Notes: generated by a model not told the origin, from the letters alone. 64,000 nt of DNA from Rubellimicrobium arenae (GCF_017916275.1 NZ_JAFMST010000004.1:1-64000), one strand, 5' to 3'; counted from the first letter of the stretch, positions 1 to 9,694 are shown. Program-made: numbers and translations.

Positions 1-325
1 GCGCCCTCAGCGCCGCCGGTGACGGGCTATCTACGGATTGCCCCCACCCCGCGCAAGAGTAAAACCACTCCCCACCCCAAAGTTTTTTGACCCCCATCCC
101 CCACCCCCAGAACACAGAGCCGTGACCCCCACATCGCCAACGCCGCCCACACAGGAGAGGGCGAGCTCCGGTCCCACATTTCCCGGATCGAACCCTGTCC
201 GGACGAGCCTTCTCCCGCTTCCTGTATGGAGGAAGAACGACAAAGCGGCGGATCATCCTAGATTATCGCCACGACCCGTTGCGGGAGCGCCCCAACCTCA
301 TTGCGAACACGGACAGGTCCCGAAG
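1..325. other. Upstream region of cydA; C-rich, G-quadruplex-prone on the minus strand
   Basis: No gene is supported here. Between 70 and 108 the plus strand carries five C runs (CCCC, CCCC, CCCCC, CCCCC, CCCCC) with spacers of 1, 12, 2 and 1 bases, so the minus strand can form a G-quadruplex. The rest is C-rich and purine-poor on the plus strand up to about 210. The cydA promoter is expected in this stretch, but I see no convincing -35/-10 pair or FNR box. Confidence 0.6.
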
Positions 326-1774
326 ATGATCGACCCCGACGCCCTCATGCTGTCGCGCATCCAGTTCGGCTTCACCATCGCCTTCCACATCATCTTCCCG
401 GCCTTCACCATCGGGCTGGCCAGCTGGCTCGTGATCCTCGAGGCTCGATGGCTGCGCACGGGCAACCTGCTTTTCAAGAACCTGTGCCGGTTCTGGGCCA
501 AGGTGTTCGCGGTCTCCTTCGGCCTCGGAGTCGTGTCGGGCATCGTCATGAGCTATCAGTTCGGGACCAACTGGTCCGGCTATGCCGAGTTCACGGGCAA
601 CATCCTTGGCCCTGTCATCGCCTACGAGGTCATAACGGCCTTCTTCCTCGAAGCGGCATTCCTCGGCATCATGCTCTTCGGCTGGGAGAAGGTCGGCAAC
701 CGCCTGCACTTCGTCGCGACCTGCGCCGTGGCCCTCGGGACGCTGCTTTCCTCGTTCTGGATCACGGCGGCCAACAGCTGGATGCAGACGCCTGCGGGCT
801 ACGCGATCGAGAACAGCGTCGCCGTGCCCGTGGACTGGTGGCAGATCGTGTTCAACCCGTCCTTCCCGAACCGCTACGCCCATCTGATCACGGGCATGTA
901 CCTGACGACGGCCTTCGCGATCGCCGGCATGTCGGCCTATATGCTGCTCCGGGCGCGGCGGCAGTCCGAGGCGCCCGAACGCATCGCGGGCGCACGCGCG
1001 TCCCTGTCCATGGCCCTCTGGTTCGCGGCGATCTTCGCCCCCGTCCAGATCGTGCTGGGCGATCTGCAGGGGCTGGCCGTCCTCGACCAGCAGCCTACGA
1101 AGCTCGCTGCCATCGAGGCGAACTGGGAAACGCAGCGCGGCGTCCCCCTGATCCTGTTCGCCTGGCCCGATCAGGAGGCGCAGGAGAACCGGTTCGAGAT
1201 CGCCATCCCCTACCTGGGCAGCGTCATCCTCGCCCATGATCCCAACGGGGAGATCCCCGGCCTGCGGGATGTCCCGCGCGAGCAGCAACCTCCGGTCCTC
1301 CCCGTCTTCTTCTCGTTCCGGATCATGGTCGGGCTGGGCTTCCTGATGGTGATCCTTGGCGCCTGGAGCCTGTGGCTTCGCTGGAAAGGCCGGCTGTTCG
1401 ACAGCCCCCTGTTCCTCTGGGCCTGCTTCGCGATGACGCCGTCGGGCTTTGCCGCGGTGGTGTTCGGTTGGCTGACGGCCGAGATCGGGCGGCAGCCTTG
1501 GGTCGTGTACGGCCTCCTGCACCGCGATCAGGCGCTCTCCCCGACCGTCGAGGCGACGACGATCGCCGGATCCCTGGCGGCCTTCGTGGTCGCCTATTCG
1601 ATCATCTTCGGGGCTGGGACCTATTATCTTTTCAAGCTGCTGCGACGAGGGCCGGACCCGGTCGAGGCGATCGAAGGCGATGATGTCGCCCGCAAGCCCA
1701 AACGCCCCCTCTCGATGACCTCGGAGGGAATCGAGAGTCGCTCGGGTTCCCGAGCCGATCACCCGGCGGAGTGA
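326..1774 (+). CDS. cydA: Cytochrome bd-type (CIO) quinol oxidase subunit I
   Basis: Membrane subunit of a bd-type terminal oxidase that oxidises quinol and reduces oxygen to water. The 482-residue product begins at an in-frame ATG giving MIDPDALMLSRIQFGFTIAF. The upstream in-frame stretch is proline-rich and has no family likeness, so it was excluded. His21 in the AFHIIFP segment fits the high-spin haem ligand, and several hydrophobic helices follow. The protein is shorter than long-Q-loop CydA, which fits the cyanide-insensitive oxidase (CIO/CydA-short) type; this is inferred from length. cydB follows after 5 bases. These oxidases usually serve low-oxygen or respiratory-inhibitor conditions. 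Confidence 0.93.
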   Translation: MIDPDALMLSRIQFGFTIAFHIIFPAFTIGLASWLVILEARWLRTGNLLFKNLCRFWAKVFAVSFGLGVVSGIVMSYQFGTNWSGYAEFTGNILGPVIAYEVITAFFLEAAFLGIMLFGWEKVGNRLHFVATCAVALGTLLSSFWITAANSWMQTPAGYAIENSVAVPVDWWQIVFNPSFPNRYAHLITGMYLTTAFAIAGMSAYMLLRARRQSEAPERIAGARASLSMALWFAAIFAPVQIVLGDLQGLAVLDQQPTKLAAIEANWETQRGVPLILFAWPDQEAQENRFEIAIPYLGSVILAHDPNGEIPGLRDVPREQQPPVLPVFFSFRIMVGLGFLMVILGAWSLWLRWKGRLFDSPLFLWACFAMTPSGFAAVVFGWLTAEIGRQPWVVYGLLHRDQALSPTVEATTIAGSLAAFVVAYSIIFGAGTYYLFKLLRRGPDPVEAIEGDDVARKPKRPLSMTSEGIESRSGSRADHPAE

Positions 1775-1779
1775 GGACC

Positions 1780-2829
1780 ATGGACCTGATTCAGCTTCCC
1801 CCCGACCTGTCCGGACCGGCGCTCTGGCTGCCGCTGGTCTGGGCGGGGATCATCGCCCTTGCCGTGGCGATGTACGTCCTCCTGGACGGACTGGACCTGG
1901 GCATCGGCATCATGTTCACGGCCGCCGAGAGCGAGAACTGGCGCGACCGGATGATGCTCTCGGTCGCACCGGTCTGGGACTTCAACGAAACCTGGCTCAT
2001 CCTGGGCGGCGCCGGCCTCTTTGCGGTCTTCCACATCGCCTATGCCGTCCTGATGCCGGCGCTTTATGTCCCGATCCTCGTCATGCTGATCGCGCTCATC
2101 TTCCGGGGCGTCGCCTTCGAGTTCCGCTTCAAGGCCGAGCGGTCCAAGCACTGGTGGGACCGGAGCTTCCATTACGGATCGCTCGTGGCCACCTTCGCGC
2201 AGGGCATGGTGCTGGGGGCCTTCGTGCAGGGCTTCGCCACCAACGGCCGCCAGTTCACCGGCACCACCTGGGACTTCCTGTCCCCCTTCAGCGTCATGAC
2301 GGGCCTTGCCCTGATCGCCGGCTACGGCCTTCTGGGATCGACCTGGCTGATCATGAAGACCAGCGGGAACCTGGAGCTCTGGGCCCGGCGAATGGCCATG
2401 AGATATCTCCTGGCGACGCTCGCGGCCATGGCGGTGGTCAGCCTCTGGGTGCCGTTCCTCGACACCGACATACGGCAACGGTGGTTCGACCGGCCGAACC
2501 TTTATTACCTCCTGCCTGTGCCGCTGGTCACCGCCGTGGTCGCCCTGGCTCTCTGGCGAGCCGTCCACCGGAACGCGCGATACTGGGCCTTCCTGCTGGC
2601 GGTCGCCTTGTTCCTCCTGGGCTACCTCGGCCTGGGGATCAGCCTGTTCCCGAACATCGTGCCGCATCAGGTGACGATCTGGGAGGCGGCCAACACGCCC
2701 TCGTCGCAGATGTTCACGCTGATCGGCTTCAGCTTCGCCCTTCCCGCGACCCTCGCCTACACGGTCTACGCCTATTGGGTGTTCCGCGGGCAGGTGGCGG
2801 AGGATGTCGAGTCCAGCGGCTATCATTGA
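1780..2829 (+). CDS. cydB: Cytochrome bd-type (CIO) quinol oxidase subunit II
   Basis: Second membrane subunit of the bd-type oxidase, needed for stable assembly with CydA. It has 349 residues with many hydrophobic helices. The LDGLDLGIGI segment near residue 40 and the WDFNETWLILGG segment near residue 73 are family hallmarks. ATG at 1780 is preferred over the in-frame GTG at 1771, because GAGG at 1773-1776 lies just before it and overlaps the cydA stop region. The downstream small gene overlaps by one base (TGATG), so the three genes are very likely co-translated. Confidence 0.93.
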   Translation: MDLIQLPPDLSGPALWLPLVWAGIIALAVAMYVLLDGLDLGIGIMFTAAESENWRDRMMLSVAPVWDFNETWLILGGAGLFAVFHIAYAVLMPALYVPILVMLIALIFRGVAFEFRFKAERSKHWWDRSFHYGSLVATFAQGMVLGAFVQGFATNGRQFTGTTWDFLSPFSVMTGLALIAGYGLLGSTWLIMKTSGNLELWARRMAMRYLLATLAAMAVVSLWVPFLDTDIRQRWFDRPNLYYLLPVPLVTAVVALALWRAVHRNARYWAFLLAVALFLLGYLGLGISLFPNIVPHQVTIWEAANTPSSQMFTLIGFSFALPATLAYTVYAYWVFRGQVAEDVESSGYH

Positions 2830-2942
2830 TGCGGGAACGAACCCGGCGGCTGCTCTGGTTCGTGGGCCTCTATCTCGCGAGCCTGCTGGCGTTCAGCGCC
2901 ATGGTCTATGCGCTGCGGATGCTCCTTGGGCCCGGGCACTGA
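2829..2942 (+). CDS. DUF2474-like small membrane protein of the CIO oxidase operon
   Basis: A 37-residue protein with a basic N-terminus (MRERTRRLL) and one hydrophobic helix at about residues 8-33. Its ATG shares one base with the cydB stop. Small single-helix proteins of the DUF2474 type are known directly after cydB in CIO operons and are thought to be accessory subunits, analogous to CydX in E. coli bd oxidase. Assignment rests on position, size and topology rather than a long motif. It is too short for most gene callers but well placed and translationally coupled. Confidence 0.75.
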   Translation: MRERTRRLLWFVGLYLASLLAFSAMVYALRMLLGPGH

Positions 2943-3065
2943 CTGGCGGACCCGAGCGCGCCGTGCGCCCGAGCACCTTTGCTGTGCCCTGCCCCTCGGC
3001 CCTGAGCCCTTTACTTGCCGCCGGGCCGGCGACACAGTCCGCCGGAACATCTGAGGGCGTCATCG

Positions 3066-3590
3066 ATGCAAGAATTCGCACCCGAGGGCGACCCTCGTGG
3101 CTTCCGTAGCGCGCTGGGCAGCTTTGCGACGGGGGTGACCGTGGTCACGGCGCGGGACGTTGCCGGCCAACCTGCCGGAATCACCGCCAACAGCTTCGCC
3201 TCGGTCTCGCTCGATCCCGCTCTGGTGCTCTGGTCGCCGGCCCGAAGCTCCCGGCGCTTCCCGATCTTCGCCGAGGCGGAGACCTTCGCGATCCATGTCC
3301 TGGCACGCGACCAGCAGGCCGTCTGCGATGCCTTCGTTCGCGCCCAGGGTTGGTTCGACGACATCGCCTGGAGCGAGGGACCCGAGGGATTGCCCCTCAT
3401 CGATGGCTGCCTGGCGCGATTCCTGTGCCGCCGCGAGGCGCTGCTCGATGGCGGCGACCATGCGATCATCCTGGGCCGGGTCTGGGCCGTGAGCATCCGC
3501 CAAGGCCTGCCCCTGGTCTTCCAGGGAGGCCGCTACGGCGGCTTCGACGCCACCAGCGAGCGCCATCCGAGGCCGGAAGCCGAGCCCTGA
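3066..3590 (+). CDS. Flavin reductase-like (FMN-binding split barrel) protein
   Basis: 174 residues with the pattern of the flavin reductase domain: FRSALGSFATGVTVVTA near residues 13-29, then ITANSFASVSLDPALVLWS at about 39-57, and a C-terminal HAIILGRVW strand. Such proteins use NAD(P)H to reduce FMN or FAD, usually for a two-component monooxygenase. No partner monooxygenase lies nearby, so the physiological partner is unknown. The start is the ATG at 3066; the in-frame upstream extension has no family character. It is separated from the cyd genes by about 120 bases and is probably its own unit. Confidence 0.85.
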   Translation: MQEFAPEGDPRGFRSALGSFATGVTVVTARDVAGQPAGITANSFASVSLDPALVLWSPARSSRRFPIFAEAETFAIHVLARDQQAVCDAFVRAQGWFDDIAWSEGPEGLPLIDGCLARFLCRREALLDGGDHAIILGRVWAVSIRQGLPLVFQGGRYGGFDATSERHPRPEAEP

Positions 3591-3668
3591 CGCCCACCTT
3601 CCCTTTGGGGGGACACGCGCCTCGACGCCTGTCCCGCCTTGGGCGCCATGCGCGCCCTCGGGGTCCGA

Positions 3669-3700
3669 AGGACCGGCCGGGCATTGCTCCGGCCGGTCCT
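3669..3700 (-). terminator. Hairpin downstream of xylA
   Basis: Perfect 12-bp inverted repeat AGGACCGGCCGG / CCGGCCGGTCCT with an 8-base loop, starting 7 bases beyond the xylA stop. There is no clear U-tract on the minus strand, and on the plus strand only a TTTT follows a few bases away. It may stop or stabilise the xyl transcript. Confidence 0.6.
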
Positions 3701-3707
3701 GTCGATT

Positions 3708-5003
3708 TTAAAGATAGCGGTTCACGAGGTTCTCGAGCCGTTCCTGGCGGCCCGAACGCGGCTCGGGATTGACGTTCTGGCTCAGGACCCGCTCCTGCAG
3801 GGTGGCAAGGTCGCTGTTCAGCAGCTCCTGCGTCTGGTCCCAACCGGCATAACGCTCGGACCGGGCCTGCTCCAGCTTGCCGTCCTCCAGCATCCGCGCC
3901 GCCGCCTTGAGGCCCGCCGCGCAGCAGTCCATGGCGCCCACATGCGCCAGGATCAGGTCCTCGGGGTCGAGGCTCTGACGGCGCACCTTGGCGTCGAAGT
4001 TGGTGCCGCCCGTGGTGAAGCCACCGGCCTTCAGCACTTCGTAGTAGGCCAGCATCATCTCGGGGATGTTGGTCGGGAACTGGTCGGTGTCCCAGCCGGA
4101 CTGGTAGTCGTTCTTGTTCATGTCGATGGAGCCCAGCACGCCCAGCGACGCGGCGAGCGCCAGCTCATGCTCGAACGAGTGGCCCGCCAGGATCGCGTGC
4201 CCCTGCTCGATGTTGAGCTTGACCTCGTTCTCAAGGCCGAAGTCCTTGAGGAAGCCGTAGACCGTCGCGACGTCGTAGTCGTACTGGTGCTTGGTCGGTT
4301 CCTGGGGCTTGGGCTCGATCAGGATGGTGCCGTCGAAGCCGATCTTGTGCTTGTAGTCCACCACCATGCTCAGGAAGCGGCCCGCCTGCTGGCGCTCGCG
4401 CTTGAGGTCGGTGTTGAGCAGCGTCTCGTAGCCCTCGCGTCCGCCCCACAGGACGTAGTTCGCGCCGCCGAGCTTGTGGGTCGCGTCGAGGCAGGCCTTC
4501 ACGGTCGCGGCCGAGAACATGAAGACCTCGGGGTCGGGGTTCGTCGCGGCCCCGGCCATGAAGCGGCGGTGCGAGAACAGGTTCGCCGTGCCCCAAAGGC
4601 ACTTGATGTCCGTGCCCTCCATCTTCTGGCCGATGTAGTCGATGATCTCTTCGAGGCGCGACAGGTTCTCGGCGAAGCTGTCGCCCTCGGGACGGATGTC
4701 GGCGTCATGCCAGCAGAAGAACGGGGCCTGCAGGATGCGGAACATCTCGAAGGCTTCGTCGGCCTTGAGCTTGGCCAGTTCCATCGTGTCGCCGAACCAG
4801 GGCCGCTCGAAGGTCTGGCCGCCGAAGGGGTCGCCGCCGGGCCAGGCAAAGCTGTGCCACCAGGCGACCGAGAAACGCAGGTGGTCGCGAAGCGTCTTGC
4901 CCATCACGACCTCGTCCGGATTGTAGTGCCGGAAGGCGAAGTCGTTCTGGGAATCGGGTCCTTCGTAGCGGACCTCGGGAATGCCGTCGAAATAGCCAGC
5001 CAT
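3708..5003 (-). CDS. xylA: Xylose isomerase (class II)
   Basis: Interconverts D-xylose and D-xylulose in the cytoplasm with divalent metal. The 431-residue length is that of class II enzymes. Visible active-site segments are [16 protein letters not shown] near residues 96-111, [14 protein letters not shown] near 190, the metal-binding [15 protein letters not shown] near 232, [17 protein letters not shown] near 265, and [20 protein letters not shown] near 295. The gene is last in the minus-strand run xylF-xylH-xylG-xylB-xylA, 15 bases after xylB, and is probably controlled by the divergent ROK regulator. Confidence is high. Confidence 0.97.
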   Translation of the reverse strand: MAGYFDGIPEVRYEGPDSQNDFAFRHYNPDEVVMGKTLRDHLRFSVAWWHSFAWPGGDPFGGQTFERPWFGDTMELAKLKADEAFEMFRILQAPFFCWHDADIRPEGDSFAENLSRLEEIIDYIGQKMEGTDIKCLWGTANLFSHRRFMAGAATNPDPEVFMFSAATVKACLDATHKLGGANYVLWGGREGYETLLNTDLKRERQQAGRFLSMVVDYKHKIGFDGTILIEPKPQEPTKHQYDYDVATVYGFLKDFGLENEVKLNIEQGHAILAGHSFEHELALAASLGVLGSIDMNKNDYQSGWDTDQFPTNIPEMMLAYYEVLKAGGFTTGGTNFDAKVRRQSLDPEDLILAHVGAMDCCAAGLKAAARMLEDGKLEQARSERYAGWDQTQELLNSDLATLQERVLSQNVNPEPRSGRQERLENLVNRYL

Positions 5004-5018
5004 GATAACTCCTGTCGA

Positions 5019-6458
5019 TCAGGCGCGGCCCTTGAGGGCCTTGTAAGCGTCGCGGTAACGGGCGTGGGACTCGGCAAAGGCGGTGGTCAGCGCGGGGTCG
5101 GGCTCCACCATACGGGCGATGTCGGGGGCGGTGGCGATCTCGGCCCCGGCGCCCGTCGCGGCCATCAGGCCCAGGCGCGCGGCCCCGAAGGCACCGCCGA
5201 AATCTCCGGCCACGGGGATTCCGATCGGGAGACCGAGGGATGTCGCGATCGCCTTGACCCAGTAGTCGGAGCGCGATCCCCCGCCGACGGCGATCAGCCG
5301 CTCGATCCGGGTTCCGGTCCCGACCAGCGCGTCGAAGCTGTCGCGGAAGGCGTGCGTCACACCTTCCAGCACGGCCCGGGTCAGGGCCACCCGGTCGGTG
5401 GCGTGATCGAGGTGCAGGAACGATCCCCGCACGGTGGCGTCGTTGTGGGGGGTCCGCTCTCCGCCCAGGTAGGGCAGGAACAGCGTGCGCCCGGGCGCGT
5501 GCAGATCTCCCAGCTCGGCGGTGAGGTCGGACGCCTTGCGGTCCACGAGCTTGGCATACCAGTTCAGGGCATCCGCGGCGGCGAGGATCACGCCCATCTG
5601 GTGCCACGTCCGGGGCAGCGCGTGGCAGAAGGTGTGCACCGCGCTGGCGGCGTCGGGCTGATAGGCCCCGGAGGCCGCGAACAGGACCCCCGAAGTGCCA
5701 AGCGACACGAAGGCCTCGCCCGCCTGCACGACGCCCACGCCCACGGCGGAGGCGGCGTTGTCCCCCCCTCCCCCGGCGACGACGACGCCCTGAGGCAGCC
5801 CCCACTGCGACGCCAGGTCGGCCCGCAGCGTCCCCGACACCTCGGCCCCCTCGACGAGCCGGGGCATGTTCGCCCGGGTCAGGTGCGTGGCGTCGAGTAG
5901 CCCGTCATCCCAGTCGCGCCGCCCGGTGTCGAGCCAGGAGGTTCCCGCCGCGTCCGACATCTCGGCCACGGCCTCCCCCGTGAGCCAGAGCCGTAGGTAA
6001 TCCTTGGGCAGGAGCACCAGCGCCACCTTGGCGAAAAGATCGGGCTCGTGGTTGCGGACCCAGGCAAGCTTGGGGGCCGTGAAGCCCGGGAAGACGATGT
6101 TGCCGGTGATGGCGCGGAACCGCGGATCGGCATCGAGCGCGGCGGCCTCCTGATGGCTGCGCGTGTCGTTCCACAGGATGCAGGGCCGCAGCACCTCGTG
6201 TCCCGCGTCCAGGAGGGTGGCGCCGTGCATCTGCCCCGAAAGTCCGATCCCGCGCACGCCCGACAGGTCGGCCCGGGACCCCAGTTCCCGCATCACCCGG
6301 TCGGCGGCCGCAAGCCAGCTCGCCGGGTCCTGCTCGGACCAGCCGTCATGGGGACGCGACACCTCGAGCGGAGCCGTCGCCTCCGCCCGGATCGCCTGTC
6401 CGTCGTCGATCAGAACTCCCTTGAGCCCGGAGGTGCCGAGGTCGAGGCCGATGTACAT
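5019..6458 (-). CDS. xylB: Xylulokinase
   Basis: FGGY-family kinase that phosphorylates D-xylulose to xylulose 5-phosphate. The 479-residue product starts MYIGLDLGTSGLKGVL, the first phosphate-binding loop. GLSGQMHGATLLD near residue 78 is typical of xylulokinases, and GGGGDNAASAVGVG near 233 holds the catalytic Asp. The second ATP-site loop appears as GVTHAFRDSFDAL, followed later by GGGSRSDYW. The start at 6458 is chosen because CAGGAG lies a suitable distance upstream; an in-frame ATG 12 codons earlier lacks this. Neighbours are the xylose transporter and xylA. Confidence 0.96.
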   Translation of the reverse strand: MYIGLDLGTSGLKGVLIDDGQAIRAEATAPLEVSRPHDGWSEQDPASWLAAADRVMRELGSRADLSGVRGIGLSGQMHGATLLDAGHEVLRPCILWNDTRSHQEAAALDADPRFRAITGNIVFPGFTAPKLAWVRNHEPDLFAKVALVLLPKDYLRLWLTGEAVAEMSDAAGTSWLDTGRRDWDDGLLDATHLTRANMPRLVEGAEVSGTLRADLASQWGLPQGVVVAGGGGDNAASAVGVGVVQAGEAFVSLGTSGVLFAASGAYQPDAASAVHTFCHALPRTWHQMGVILAAADALNWYAKLVDRKASDLTAELGDLHAPGRTLFLPYLGGERTPHNDATVRGSFLHLDHATDRVALTRAVLEGVTHAFRDSFDALVGTGTRIERLIAVGGGSRSDYWVKAIATSLGLPIGIPVAGDFGGAFGAARLGLMAATGAGAEIATAPDIARMVEPDPALTTAFAESHARYRDAYKALKGRA

Positions 6459-6530
6459 GTCTTGATTCTCCTGTCCCTGGCCTGGGTCTAACATGCGGGC
6501 CCGACGGGGTTCACCCCCGATGCGACCCGT

Positions 6531-7304
6531 TCAGGCCGCCTCGCGCCGGGGATTCCGGCCCAGGATGATCATGGACAGGATGTCGTCCTCGGTGACATCC
6601 TCGACCCGTTCCGTCCCCACGAGCTTGCCGTTCTTCATCACCGAAACCCGGTCGCAGAGCTCCATCATCTCGCGGGTGTCGTGGCTGATGAGGAAGATGC
6701 CGAGGCCCTGGGCCTTCAGCTCCTTGATCAGGTCGGCGACCATCGCCGTCTCGTGGACGCCAAGGGCGGCGGTCGGCTCGTCCATGATGAGGATGCGCGC
6801 GTTGAAATAGACGGCCCGCGCGATGGCCACGGATTGCCGCTGCCCGCCCGACAGCGCGGAGACAGGCTCCTTGAGCTTGCGGAAGTTGGGGTTGAGCCGG
6901 GCCATGATCTTCTTGGTCTCGGCCTCCATCCGGGCGTCGTCCACGAGGCCGAGGCGCGTCCGGATCTCGCGTCCGAGGAACAGGTTCGAGGCGGCGTCCA
7001 GATTGTCGGCCAAAGCCAGCGTCTGGTAGATCGTCTCGATCCCCGCCGCCCGGGCGTCGCGGGGCGATCGGATCTCGACGGGCGTGCCGTTGATGCGGAT
7101 CTCGCCCGAGTCCATCTGATAGGCGCCGGACAGGATCTTGATCAGCGTGGACTTGCCCGCCCCGTTGTGGCCCAGAAGGCCCACGACCTCCCCCGGATAA
7201 AGGTCGATCGAGACCCCGTCCACGGCGCGCACGCCGCCGAAGGCGATGCGGATGTCCCGCATCTCGACCAGGGGGGTGCCCGTGCGGTTCACCTCGGATG
7301 CCAT
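6531..7304 (-). CDS. xylG: Sugar ABC transporter ATP-binding protein (xylose), single-domain
   Basis: ATPase of a carbohydrate-uptake ABC transporter of the CUT2 class. Its 257 residues carry one nucleotide-binding domain: Walker [10 protein letters not shown] near residues 44-52, signature [14 protein letters not shown] near 148-161, Walker B ILIMDEP near 169-175 and the switch His in LISHD. E. coli XylG is about 510 residues with two such domains, so this one must work as a dimer, as in FrcA-type transporters. It begins one base after the xylH stop. The xylose substrate is inferred from xylA and xylB next door. The symbol denotes role, not close homology. Confidence 0.88.
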   Translation of the reverse strand: MASEVNRTGTPLVEMRDIRIAFGGVRAVDGVSIDLYPGEVVGLLGHNGAGKSTLIKILSGAYQMDSGEIRINGTPVEIRSPRDARAAGIETIYQTLALADNLDAASNLFLGREIRTRLGLVDDARMEAETKKIMARLNPNFRKLKEPVSALSGGQRQSVAIARAVYFNARILIMDEPTAALGVHETAMVADLIKELKAQGLGIFLISHDTREMMELCDRVSVMKNGKLVGTERVEDVTEDDILSMIILGRNPRREAA

Positions 7305-7305
7305 G

Positions 7306-8598
7306 TCATCTCACTCCCAGGCGCTTGCGGTAGACGATGTCGATCCAGACCGCTCCGATGAGCACAAGGCCCACGACGATGTTCTGGAAGGGCGTGTCGA
7401 CGCCCACCATGCCCATCCCGGACTGGAGCGACTGCATGATGAGGGCGCCCAGGATCGCGCCCCAGATCGTGCCGACGCCGCCGGCCAGGGCGGTCCCGCC
7501 GATCACCGCGGCGGCGATGACGCGAAGCTCGTCCAGCGTGCCGATGTCGTTGGCGTGGCTCTGGAGGCGCGACTGCGCCACGAGCGCCGACAGGCCGGCG
7601 AGGAAGCCCATCAGGGCGAAGACCTTGACCGTCAGCCAGCGGGTGTTGATGCCCGACAGCGCCGCCGCCTCGGGGTTGCCGCCGGTGGCGTAGATGTAGC
7701 GGCCGAAGCGGGTCTTGCGGGCGATCACCGTCATCACCACGGCCACGAGGATCAGGATCAGCACCGAGATCGGAAGCCCGTGCCCGACCGTGTAGCCCTC
7801 GGGCAGCGTGAGCCCGCGCGCCTCGAACAGGCGGCGCAGCTTGGCTTCGGGGACCGGGTAGGCGTTCAGGATGGCGATGAAGCCGAGGATCGCGCCCACG
7901 AGGACGAGCGTCAGCGCCCCTTCGGCCCAGAGGGGCTTCACGGGAAAGCCGTGCGCGGTCTTGCTGGCGCGCCCGGACCAGATCACCCAGACCACGCCGA
8001 GCGAAAGCAGCGCGGCGACCACCCAGGACCAGGTCGGGCCGAGAGTGCCCTCGGCGCCCCCGAACAGCAGGATGGTCTGGTCGAGCGGCGCGACCGTCTG
8101 GCCGCTGGTCGTGTACCACGACACGTTCCGCCACACGAGCAGCCCGCCCAGCGTGACGATGAAGGACGGGATGCCCTGGTAGCCGGTCAGCCAGCCGTGA
8201 AACGCGCCGATGGCGGTCCCCACGGCAAGCCCCGTCAGGATCGTGACGGGGGCGATCATCGGATGGCCCAGCCCCACGGCACCCGGCAGCCAGCGCGCCT
8301 GCACCACCGCCATCACGGCCGAGCACATGGCCAGCACCGAGCCCACCGACAGGTCGATGTTACGGGTGACGATCACGAACACCATCCCCGTCGCCATGAT
8401 CGCGACCGACACGGTCTGGATGGTGATGTTGAAGATGTTCCGGGGGGTCAGGAACGTGCCCCCGGTATAGACCCCGAAAGCCACGCACAGGAGCGCGAAG
8501 GCCCCGATCATGCCAAGGAGCCTCAGGTCGATCTCGAGCTGGGACAGGAAGCCCCTCCGGGGGGCGAGGCCCGAGCCGGTGTCGGCTGCATCGGTCAT
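7306..8598 (-). CDS. xylH: Xylose ABC transporter permease
   Basis: Inner-membrane permease of a CUT2-type sugar transporter, 430 residues and strongly hydrophobic with around ten predicted helices. The stretch [19 protein letters not shown] near residues 55-73 followed by [15 protein letters not shown] is the family signature of the BPD_transp_2 domain. The cytoplasmic [10 protein letters not shown]-type loop appears late in the protein ([15 protein letters not shown]). It follows the binding-protein gene after a GC-rich stem-loop and runs into xylG with a one-base gap. Substrate is inferred from the operon. Confidence 0.93.
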   Translation of the reverse strand: MTDAADTGSGLAPRRGFLSQLEIDLRLLGMIGAFALLCVAFGVYTGGTFLTPRNIFNITIQTVSVAIMATGMVFVIVTRNIDLSVGSVLAMCSAVMAVVQARWLPGAVGLGHPMIAPVTILTGLAVGTAIGAFHGWLTGYQGIPSFIVTLGGLLVWRNVSWYTTSGQTVAPLDQTILLFGGAEGTLGPTWSWVVAALLSLGVVWVIWSGRASKTAHGFPVKPLWAEGALTLVLVGAILGFIAILNAYPVPEAKLRRLFEARGLTLPEGYTVGHGLPISVLILILVAVVMTVIARKTRFGRYIYATGGNPEAAALSGINTRWLTVKVFALMGFLAGLSALVAQSRLQSHANDIGTLDELRVIAAAVIGGTALAGGVGTIWGAILGALIMQSLQSGMGMVGVDTPFQNIVVGLVLIGAVWIDIVYRKRLGVR

Positions 8599-8624
8599 GG
8601 TGTTTCCTCCGGGAAGGATCGCAT

Positions 8625-8649
8625 CGGCGCGCCCCTGGGGGACGCGCCG
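8625..8649 (-). terminator. Intercistronic stem-loop between xylF and xylH
   Basis: CGGCGCG and CGCGCCG arms enclose a CCC/GGG inner stem, with one mismatch and a short loop. It starts 14 bases past the xylF stop and lacks a U-tract. Such loops between the binding protein and the membrane genes usually lower expression of the latter by attenuation or protect the upstream mRNA. The function here is inference. Confidence 0.5.
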
Positions 8650-8662
8650 TCTGGGGCGGCGA

Positions 8663-9694
8663 TCAGTTGCAGGGCGCCGGGCCGTTCGTGACGCCTTGGC
8701 AGAGCTCGTCCTGCGTGATCCACCCTGCGTCCACGACGGTCTGCAGGTTGTCCCGGGTGATCGGGATCGGGTCGAGGAAGAGGGCGTTCACGGTGTTGCC
8801 GCCGGGCGTGCTGAACTGCTCCACGCCTTCGACCTGCTCGGGCGCGGTGCCGCCGGCCAGTTGGAGCGCCACCTCGGTCGCCTGGCGGCCCAGTTCACGC
8901 GCGTCCTTCCAGACGGACACGGTCTGCGTGCCCGCGGCGACGCGGTTGAGGGCGGCATGATCCCCGTCCTGGCCCGAAACAGGAATGCCCTGCATCCCCT
9001 GGGCGGTCAGCGCCGCCACGACGCCCCCGGCGGTTCCGTCGTTCGAGGCGACGACGGCATCGACCTCGTTGTTGTTCTGGGTGAGGATCTGCTCCATGTT
9101 CCGCTGCGCGTTCGCGGGGAGCCACTGGTCGGTGTAGGCCTCGCCGACGATCGTGATCTTGCCGGCGTCGATCGCGTCTTGCAGCACCTCCTGCTGGCCG
9201 CCGCGCAGGAAGTCCGCGTTCGGGTCGGTGGGCGAGCCCTTGATCATGACGTAGTTGCCCTCGGGCGCCGCCTCGAGCACGGCGCGGGCCTGCATCCGGC
9301 CCACCTCGACGTTGTCGAAGGTGATGTAGAAGGCGCGCGGATCCTCGATCAGGCGGTCATAGGAGATGACGGGGATGCCCTCGTCCACGGCGGCTTGCAC
9401 GGCGGGGATCACCGCGGCCGTATCCTGGGCCACCACCAGCAGCGCATCCACCCCCTGCGAGATCAGGGACTCGATGTCGGCCAGCTGCTTGGAGGAGGAG
9501 GACTGCGCATCGGTGGACACGTAGGTGGCGCCAGCGGCGTCGATGGCGGCCATGATCGCGGACTCGTCGGTCTTCCAGCGCTCTTCCTGGAAGTTCGACC
9601 AGCTCACGCCGATGGTCAGGCCGTCATCCTGGGCAAAGGCCATGGACCCGCAAAGGGCCGCCATGGCGGTCGCCAGCAGAATGGTTTTCCTCAT
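8663..9694 (-). CDS. xylF: Xylose ABC transporter periplasmic binding protein
   Basis: 343 residues. A Sec signal peptide covers about residues 1-21 (MRKTILLATAMAALCGSMAFA, with cleavage before QDD), so the protein acts in the periplasm. The mature part has the periplasmic binding protein type I pattern: TIGVSWSNFQEERWKTDE, later LIEDPRAFYITFDNVEVGR and SGQDGDHAALNRVAAG, as in XylF. The last residues contain two cysteines that may form a disulphide. The start at 9694 follows AGGGAG; an in-frame extension upstream would bury the signal peptide. First gene of the xyl operon. Confidence 0.95.
   Translation of the reverse strand: MRKTILLATAMAALCGSMAFAQDDGLTIGVSWSNFQEERWKTDESAIMAAIDAAGATYVSTDAQSSSSKQLADIESLISQGVDALLVVAQDTAAVIPAVQAAVDEGIPVISYDRLIEDPRAFYITFDNVEVGRMQARAVLEAAPEGNYVMIKGSPTDPNADFLRGGQQEVLQDAIDAGKITIVGEAYTDQWLPANAQRNMEQILTQNNNEVDAVVASNDGTAGGVVAALTAQGMQGIPVSGQDGDHAALNRVAAGTQTVSVWKDARELGRQATEVALQLAGGTAPEQVEGVEQFSTPGGNTVNALFLDPIPITRDNLQTVVDAGWITQDELCQGVTNGPAPCN

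Noticed and set aside
87-100. FNR-like box TTGAC-N4-ATCCC upstream of cydA
   Set aside because: The right half matches only three of five bases of ATCAA, so it is not convincing.
3639-5900. Very long open frame antisense to xylA and xylB
   Set aside because: A typical product of high GC third positions in the real genes; the opposite strand carries clear, conserved xylA and xylB.
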